DNA from: Bactericera cockerelli | Lineage: Eukaryota; Arthropoda; Insecta; Hemiptera; Triozidae | Length of the DNA: 64,000 nt | Direction: 5' to 3' | NCBI GenBank assembly: GCA_024516035.1 | Contig: CM044957.1 | Coordinates: forward strand, 16,936,564 to 17,000,563 | Shown: piece after piece, positions 56,039-64,000 of the stretch | Position numbering within the stretch: the first letter of the stretch is position 1 | How the letters are laid out: every line of letters begins with the position of its first letter | Notes under the pieces: generated by a model | What the model was told of the DNA's origin: nothing | Databases searched by the model: none | Seen by the model: only the letters and a program-made list of their open reading frames with translations | Translations under genes and position numbers: made by a program

Positions 56039-59000
56039 CATTCTTTCCAACCCGTCCCCAACTGTTTTGGAGATGCTTTGATTATTAGGATTCCATGAAT
56101 GTTAATCAATTTTATTAATTTAAAATTATACAGAATTACATAAGTATTTATGAATAAAACTAGCTCCTTTTCGCCACTTTGTCGCCAGAAAGGGGTTTGT
56201 CTATAACTGAGTGACCTTTATGTGTACGCATTACGCATGCATAAATAATATTAAGAAAAATCCGGTGACGCTTTTAGCAATGCGCCCCGTACTGATTTTG
56301 TCATGTCTTGGTCAGGAATCAAATGAGCGGCTCCCTGGGTAACTGAATATACATATGAAGAGATGGTAATTTCATAATTACACCCTATCATCCTCGTATA
56401 CATGCATATATTTCAACATGGCTTATCAGTCATATCATACATAATTATTATCTCAGTGTCCATTATGACATTATCGATGATGCTCATTCACTTCGTTCAG
56501 ATGTTTTGGTTTCAGATTTTCAAAAAAATTCATTGTACTGGTTTGTCCTTCGATAGCTGATGTCAGCTCGATTGATACCACCGCCTCTTATCTAGCCTAC
56601 AGTTATCACAAACATTAGTTATCGCCAGTGCGAGAGTTTGTTTAACATTGTTTACAATCAAGCACAGCTGCAGTGAAAACTGACGCAAGTTTGTTTTGAG
56701 ATGGAAGGCCACAGTGTCAGATTTCAGGGTCAGTTGGAAAAGTTGCTGTTGATGCAGCACGTCTGGTAAACGTGTGGATCTCAGGGGTTCATTCATCTGA
56801 GATGTAGGTTACTTTTCACCAGATAGTTGGTTTCATTGTACACACTATCACTATTTCTTTGACCCCGACTTCGTCATTGAGATTAATCAAATTTCCATGT
56901 TGTTTTATTGAACAACTTCGTCTGTTTTCTTCATGGAGATTATGTAACTCAAGTTTCATGTGTCTGTTATTTCTATGAAAGCATTTGACTGTATCTATGT
57001 AGATTGTGGTCTTGTGGCGTACTGAACCCTCTCGAAACATCATCCACTGCCCAGTGCTGTTCGTGATTGCCCTATTCCGATTTGGATTTCAAGAATATAA
57101 ATAAAATAAGAACTGATTCACCAACAAATGAACTTCTGGTTGCTACATATTCATATGGAGAGGATTTCAAGGCTTCCGCCTCTAGTCTGCGTGGCTACGC
57201 GATTTAATCTCTACTCTAGACACCACCACACTTGAAACTTCATACTGACAGTACTCTGTGAGACCCCCTCATCTCTGATGGGCGAGCGAGTGAGGGCGTC
57301 TGCCTATAGCAGATATTTGCAATAAAATATTAGTATGGACATTCTTCAACACCATTAACGATATTAGGTGTCCGCAAGTATGGGGACCAGAGGTCGCGAG
57401 TAGGATTCCAACTACTTGGTGAACCCTAGCCCAGCGTCCTACTGAATAATATCGCTCATTGGAGAGCGCCTAATATCCACCTACCACAGAGTAGTAACAA
57501 TGATTAATTTATTATTATTTTCACCTCTGACTATGAAAGATCTACCGGTTACATAGTCCCTTTTATCTGGTAATGAGCACTATATTAGTATTTTTACTGT
57601 ACTACAAAATAGCAGGAGAGAGATTTTCTCTCTGAAGATTTTTCTTCGGAACTGACATACTGTAATTATTACATACACAAACTGTAATTAAATAACTGTA
57701 CAAGTTGTGGAAGACTAATAGTTCCAGAAGAACTATTAGTCGTCTAACACGAGCATTTAATTTATGTGCTCAAATTATTAAATTCACACTCTCTAGTTTA
57801 AACCTAAGCCCTGTTGTTGAGATATATCAACAAAAAGGTTTCCGATCAGCCTCTTGGCTCATAGCACTTTTTCAACACAAGCAAGGTTCACATGGCGTGA
57901 ATCAGGCACAGATTCCTGTATTTCTCAATCACAGTTACCCGAGCGACTGAATCACACTAAAGAAACGGTTAACGGTTAGGTTTTGCTGTAAGGTTTGAAT
58001 AACGTTCTGGACTGCGGACCTGTTAGCCTGTGCCGGTGTGCCTCTACTCTCTCTATCTCTTTCCTCTGCCAAATCATTTATCAAGGTAATACGGGAAAGT
58101 GCATGGAGCTATGTACAATATTGCCTATGTACAGTGTAGTACACACAGAACAATGTACATAGATCTGAATACAATACAGCCAAAGCGAAGGCGTGAAATG
58201 CTTTCTGTAAGTTTTGACGTACTTGGTTTTTGTGTGATGAATCGATAATATGTTCTCTATGGATACGTTTAGTATGTATTGTCTAATCCCTTATCTGGCC
58301 AGATAGGTTAGAGAAACATCAATATTTTTATTGATGATAGATTTTTTTTAATTCTGATTTTTTTAAATACAACTTGTACTTTATTTTGAAAATAATACAA
58401 GAAAATGATGATAGATTTCTGTTAGTGTTAGCACGTGATGTGGTATCCATTTTTCTGTTCAAAATTAGGTTAAAATATTTGGGGGGGGGGGGGATTCTTT
58501 TAATGGCTTCGCTAGGCGGGCGAAACTTTTAGTTATTTACATACATATGTGTTGGGCTCAACAACCATGTTTCCTAATATAATAATATTAATAGGGTACA
58601 CAATATCTTTACTGTGTGTTGGCTGTCTTGCCAGTCGAACATATAGATGTGAAACCTGGATTTTAAATGTTAGACTAATACAAAAACTTAGAGTAGTCTG
58701 AAGAGGCATGAGATGTAATGTATGTTGGGTATAACTAGGAGAGACAAGAGAAGAAGTGAATGGGTTAGGGAACAGGGAACTAAATGGTTTGGAAAATTTA
58801 ACTGTGGTGTTCAAAGCACAGAATAGAACTTTCATCATAGGGTGGCGTCATCGTGAACGTTGGTAGCCAGACAATGACTCAGCATTTGTACCACTGTCTT
58901 TACAAGGAAGCTAATAATTGACAAGGGCCCCCAGAACCAAGCCAATGCTGGTCTACTCCCTGTTTATAGTCCCCCAGCCAGACAGATAGAACTTTATGTG

Positions 59001-62000
59001 AAAGAAAAGCAGGACCTTTGTCCAGCAGGGGAGTCAGAAAAATAACACTAACGAGCGCTACATATACATTGAACATAACCGAGATTTAGAGTGTTCATGC
59101 AGGTATTAGTAACGAGTGACACTACATACATCGTTCTCTCTCTCATCATTTTATCCTATTTTTAATCTCATTATTTTGACTGTCAGCCTACAACAGTGGA
59201 TAACAAATGACAGCAATGAGTTAGTATGGTTTATGTGTCGCAATTTATCTTTCGTCATGCATAATGGCGAACCACTGATTTGTGCAACAACAACATCTAA
59301 CTGCCGGCAGAGACGGCTGACTGATTTTTGAACAAACGGAGTACGCAATGCCATTTTTACACAATTTGCGGAGAATTAGTGATTGCTCCTTGCGCGTGTG
59401 TCCGCGGATTATTATTATGAACTGGTTGGGGTCCCACAAGAAGAGCCCCAATTTTCACACCGACCTCTATTAGATCTATTGTGACCAAAGTCCGCGGATA
59501 GGCACTTTGCAATTTGCCCAGGCTAAGTTGTAAAAGGTGAAAAATTAAACTAAGATCAAGCCCCTACTGCTCCTAGGCTGATTTCAAAGGGCATTATTTT
59601 ATAATTACCGTCATCATCCTCTATTCTCTATTATAAATTTAGTATTATAAATTCTCTATTGCATTTAGATAAAAGATGCAAGGGAATGCTGAGTACCCAG
59701 GGCTCCCTTGTTGCCCCCCCTGCATGCAAGGTGTGGGCGTCCTCACCCCTCTACGCCCCGCGCCCATGTGCCAGAGTTCTCTCCCAACATGAAGGGAGAA
59801 ATTTTCGAGTCGTTTTAATCGACTTAGCCACCTACACAGTTTCTCCTGAATGGAAGAACGCCTGGCATTGAGTCTGAAGACCACTCGCGTGTATAATTTA
59901 TGTTATCGGATTATTGTATAAGCATGCTCTTTGTGAAAACCTCGGCTGGATCTAAATAGAAGGGTGGAATTTTACAATTAGAGGCTGATATTGTAAAGAG
60001 TAAGATTTTTATTGTTTGTAATGGACTTGACATGACCATCCCCGACTTCTTATTTCAAATTTGATAAACGCATGGTTTTCATCAATTCTAAGAAATGTCC
60101 ACTAACCACTAACACCAGTTTTGAAATTGAACTCGTGTCGATGATTCACATCGGGAATGAAAAATAAGACCATTCAATGTAAGGAACAAACAAAATTATT
60201 CATATGAAAATGCTATCAGTCCTAGGTAAAGGAAGAAAACAAAAAAGAAGGAACATTAGGTCATAGTATTGTGTAGGTATTGACTTTTTAGAGAGGACAG
60301 AAGCATATATTTTACTGTGTCTTATATTACGTATTTATACTCATAAGATTATTATGTAACAATAAAGAATCGATGATAATATTTCGACCATAATAGAAGT
60401 AAATGAATAAATCAACATTAGATTTATTTTTGTATTCTTACCCCACTTTTTAAAAATGGGTTGAAAGGATACAATATGAAAATAACCTCAAAAACTGGGC
60501 TAAAAGGTAAAACATTATAATATAATAACACTCTTGAAATTTGAGCTAAAAGTTCATAAAGTTAGACAGTATACTTTGCTCTGTTAAAGTGTTGACCGAT
60601 GGTCTGAATATGTTAGCTTTCCTCCCCACGCAAAGGCTAGCGATAAGCAGGAGGAGGAGGAACGGTTCCCCGCAGTTGTGTGGGAATCTATTTCAGGAAG
60701 AAAACTGAGAAAGTTCGGAATTCATAATGCTCGGAGGATGAGATAATGGACGAGACTGAAGTAGATATTTATTTATTTAGCTGACGTCTCCGAAGGTCCT
60801 TTGAGGTGGGTGGGTGATTTACCAACCATCGCTGAAAACATACAAACCCACTACCCACGATAACCTCACCCAGCTGTGGTTGGGACGGGAGTAGACAGCA
60901 TCATGAAGGTTCGATCCTGGCGGTGACCAACCAAGTCTCAACCTCGCTGGACGTTGCTTGACTTTTTTCTACTCTTCAGTACATTGTAGAATACATAGAC
61001 CCACCACCCACGCGAGTATGTAATGCTCCATCATTGATTGAAGTTGCCAGGAGTTGGATTCTTCGAGCTGATAAAAGAAACGTCGCTGTGTAACTTCCAG
61101 TGAAGTAGTCAAGTAACTTAAAGTCCATAGCACATAGCACCCCCACCTTATCACCTCATTCTGATCAACACCTCATTTCTGTTTTTACGATTTCGTATAT
61201 TGCATTATCAACTTTCACTCCTCCGAACGCATGCTACAGCTGCTACAGATATGTCCTCTCTCATTTTCGATATTTTTGTATAAGTCTAGTTACTTAGGAA
61301 CACCCGTAGAGAAGAATTACGTTTATTTTTACCAGCAGTTTCTCCTTAGTTTGTCATGCGACTAAAGTAAGACAGGTAAGACTGGACTACAGCTTCTGCG
61401 CTTAAACGTGACGGAAGAGCTACGTCCGTACTTTGTGGACTTTTGGAAATTTTCTCTGGGAGCTTGATAATTTTTCAATAATTACTCACCATCTTTTATT
61501 CACTGACTGTTGTGAGTAGATAGAACAAAATTGTGGCACATATTTAGTTTTGTGCAAAGGTACAAACAATACATATTTCTGCTTGGCAAGTATACAGATC
61601 AAAACACCAAAGATGGATACTCTTCTACTTAATAACGAGTAGGTACACTGTTGATGTAATGAGACTGAATGTCTACACACTTTGAAATGAGTGCATTAAT
61701 AATTATCTCTTCCAAATGTCATTAGATAGAACGCAGTAATATATTCGTAACTATACTATTGCTGAAGATGAGGTGTCAGCACCTGTTTATATATTGAACA
61801 TCTGTCTCACATATTATATCTACAACCTATTATATACCCAACAGAACTTACTATACCTGCATAAAAAGTAGAATGCTGGTTACATAGTTTTATACATTTT
61901 GATTTAAGGGTTATGTATGCACCTTGTGCCTACAATACACATTTTTATATATCTCCATACTTTCTCCTTGTTTAAAATGTCAGTGAAACCTGCACCATTA

Positions 62001-63941
62001 GGAAGTGGACCTTTGATTGGTTCTCTAAACTCCTGTGGAACCCAGCCAAAACTGATCTAAGTCCCTGTTACAGTGACTCATTGCTTATGGACGACCAAAC
62101 TCATGCTGGCTCACTGTGATGCAACAGGTCCGTTCTTTTCCTTGTTGGCTATTTATGGTTTTATACTGACGTATGATTTATTTACAAGTGTGGAAAGATG
62201 GGTAAAAACAATTGCATGTCGCTAATTACTCTAATTAGATGTTTGGAATACAGGTACATTACATATATCAAGCTCGTCAACAGTCGAATGCTAAATAGTC
62301 AGGTTGTCATGATAGTAGACAAGGCTTGTAGAAATTGTACGCATTTTGGTCAAGTGTTTTTCAACCAAATCAATGATTCTATCAAATTTAATTTTTGTAT
62401 AATTATTGTACACTGAGTTGTGGCAAAAAAAGAAGAATCAGTTAGTGTAAACAGAAAAGTGATAACTTGTATTTGAAATAAAATAAAAAGAGTGGAATGT
62501 AGAGGATTGTAGACACACAAAACGTTGAAGCTCCCACTGACAGGACTGAACAGAGAACAGAGCGCGTTGTAGAGATTCACTCGAAAAGAAGGAGCCGGTA
62601 ACCTGAGCTCTTGTGCCGAGCGCTGGATTTTGAGAAACCAGAATCTGGCTCGGAATCCTGGAGGCTGCTAACCTTGCATGAAGGACATTGCCCCTTGGTC
62701 ACCTGACCAGCGCATCAGCTGAGCCTGGCAAGGAAGAAGGGGCCAGTTTCCCTATTGTCTACTCAGCGCCGCCGCCGTCACCTGTGCAAGGTCCGCTGAT
62801 TTTGATTCAGCTTATGTAGAGGGGTCTTGGTATTCTTCGGGTTCTCCTTGTCTTTCGGCATTTCTCTCTCTTCCAGTTTCGTACTTTTCCATGGAAAATC
62901 TTCTGTATTTTTCCCTTTATTTGTTAGTTGAAGTATGGGAGATTTTATATTATTTTCATTCCTTTCTGTGTATTTTTTTATTATTTAAATACTTATAGAA
63001 ACGAATTCATGAATGGTCCAAATTGATAAGTATGTGAGAGGGAGCCCGAAAACCCTCTAAATCCGTCTGTTTTACAAATCTTTGCAAAATGACGAAAGGG
63101 AGAACAAAGACTTGCGTCATGAGCTAGACATTAAAGACCAATATTTATGAATACTATCTAACATGATATATTCGTTAATACCCACAGTATTCATATATGA
63201 CATCCATATTCCACTATCACTCAGCACTGCTGTCTACACATTTGCATTTAAAGTGCACACGAAAAAATAAGTGCAATAAAATAAACTAAATTACGTGGGA
63301 CCTTGACTGTGACTACTGTGAGATATGCAGTTTTCACTCATACAGTGTTGTCGTTTCATTTTCTCAATTACACTTCGAATTGTGCTTTTTCTCTTCATTT
63401 CCTGAACACGTAGATTTCGATTCTATTAAACAGATTCTTTGAGAAGATTGGGATATTCATTAACACTTCCAAGTGTAAAGGTACCCTCAATCTCATGTCA
63501 TATGTCAGACCAATCAAGGATTCTGATGGGTTGAAAACACGTGAAAGATTGGTAAAGAGAACATACAAACTAGCATTATAATTATGTAATTTCGAGATGT
63601 ATTGTGCACAGCAAAATTCTATAGACTTGGTTCTTTACATATTGGAACTCCAGTCCATGCCCAAGACATGTCTAACCCACGCGTGTGCTGTGCGTGCTAT
63701 AGCTGGGTGTGTATTGAAATAGGAAATGCGCCTGGAGGGATGGAGCTGCAGCACTAGGGAAACTAATCAGAATAGTGCCAGCCCCACCCTAAAGTGGGCC
63801 AACACCCTTTTATGTCCGTTTGAAATAAATTGAAGCTTTTGCATCCCTCTGTCTCAGCCCTCAATGAAATTCCTTTCCCTATGATAATAATTATAGAAAC
63901 AGATAAATATATGTACGTACAAACTGTGGCCTATCAAATTG
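56039..63941 (+). other. Better copy of the overlapped segment, no gene seen
   Basis: This is the more reliable version of the sequence in 48843-55938. It contains a G run (58481-58493), a 5S-derived SINE (60780-60968), and ordinary AT-rich DNA. None of the frames (for example 56563-57043, 57705-57950, 58533-58838, 59116-59451, 59645-59884, 60969-61154, 61486-61680, 62198-62580) shows a known domain. No later MIDN exon is recognisable. Confidence 0.7.
60780..60968 (-). mobile_element. 5S rRNA-derived SINE, clear copy
   Basis: On the minus strand it reads AAGTCAAGCAACGTCCAGCG, AGGTTGAGACTTGGTTGGTC and ACCGCCAGGATCGAACCTTC, and then ATGATGCTGTCTACTCCC. The body word CTGGGTGAGGTTATCGTGGG and a GTTTGTATGTTTTCAGCGAT end follow. 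The head matches the 5S internal promoter and part of the TTGGATGGGTGACC region. A blurred version of the same element is at about 53100-53215 in the contig-end copy. Confidence 0.7.
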
Positions 63942-64000
63942 TCCATCGCTTCAACTGAAGAAAATGTTCGTGAAAGTACCTATTACCTGTACAATCCAAA
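63942..64000. other. Unique end of window
   Basis: Sequence past the end of the overlap; nothing recognised. Confidence 0.5.

Noticed and set aside
48843..63941. Genuine 7-8 kb tandem segmental duplication
   Set aside because: The left copy ends exactly at the 100-N gap, is increasingly noisy and is about 10% shorter, which fits unmerged contig ends.

Overview
The window is animal nuclear DNA, most likely from an insect. It is AT-rich, its genes are split by long introns, it holds an env-bearing errantivirus of the gypsy/17.6 type, and it is full of short tRNA- and 5S-rRNA-derived retroposons. A sap-feeding hemipteran is plausible, but that is a guess from the repeat style. It has no bacterial-type operons, no CRISPR array and no rRNA operon.

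Layout. 1-4825 is repeat-rich flank: a tandem ~500-bp repeat (1-1270), SINE fragments, a 30-bp duplication, and one short exon-like open stretch on the minus strand (3237-3333). 4826-12326 is a full-length Ty3/gypsy errantivirus on the minus strand. It has two apparently identical 397-bp LTRs, a TATA target duplication, a primer-binding site, a polypurine tract, and gag, pol and env. The coding part is broken: two compensating frameshifts between RT and RNase H, an internal deletion that removes the integrase zinc-binding domain, and a frameshift in env. 12327-18600 is non-coding DNA with old repeats.

18884-43839 (plus strand) holds the only host gene recognised with confidence, a midnolin homologue (MIDN; stuxnet in Drosophila). 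Four coding exons are visible: 18884-19146, 21803-21893, 36179-36235 and 43323-43839. Intron phases agree across all junctions. The exons encode the N-terminal ubiquitin-like domain, the linker ending at the MQALESL block, and the following segment that includes GDHMM. Exon 4 carries an apparent one-base frameshift near its 3' part. The C-terminal exons are not recognisable and probably lie beyond the window. Introns 2 and 3 contain SINEs, minisatellites, simple repeats, an imperfect 100-bp hairpin, and an unrecognised coding-like fragment at about 37.9-38.36 kb.

43840-64000 holds no recognisable gene and is dominated by an assembly problem. The 7.1 kb before the 100-N gap (48843-55938) is the same sequence as the 7.9 kb after it (56039 to about 63941), but shorter and much noisier beyond about 50,140. 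This is best read as two unmerged overlapping contig ends, not a biological duplication. A second block of equally noisy consensus lies at about 38,400-40,600 inside MIDN intron 3.

I found no convincing previously undescribed functional system. The points most worth checking are the young but multiply broken errantivirus, the unmerged contig overlap, the frameshift in MIDN exon 4, the 5S-derived SINE family, and the two unassigned coding-like stretches.
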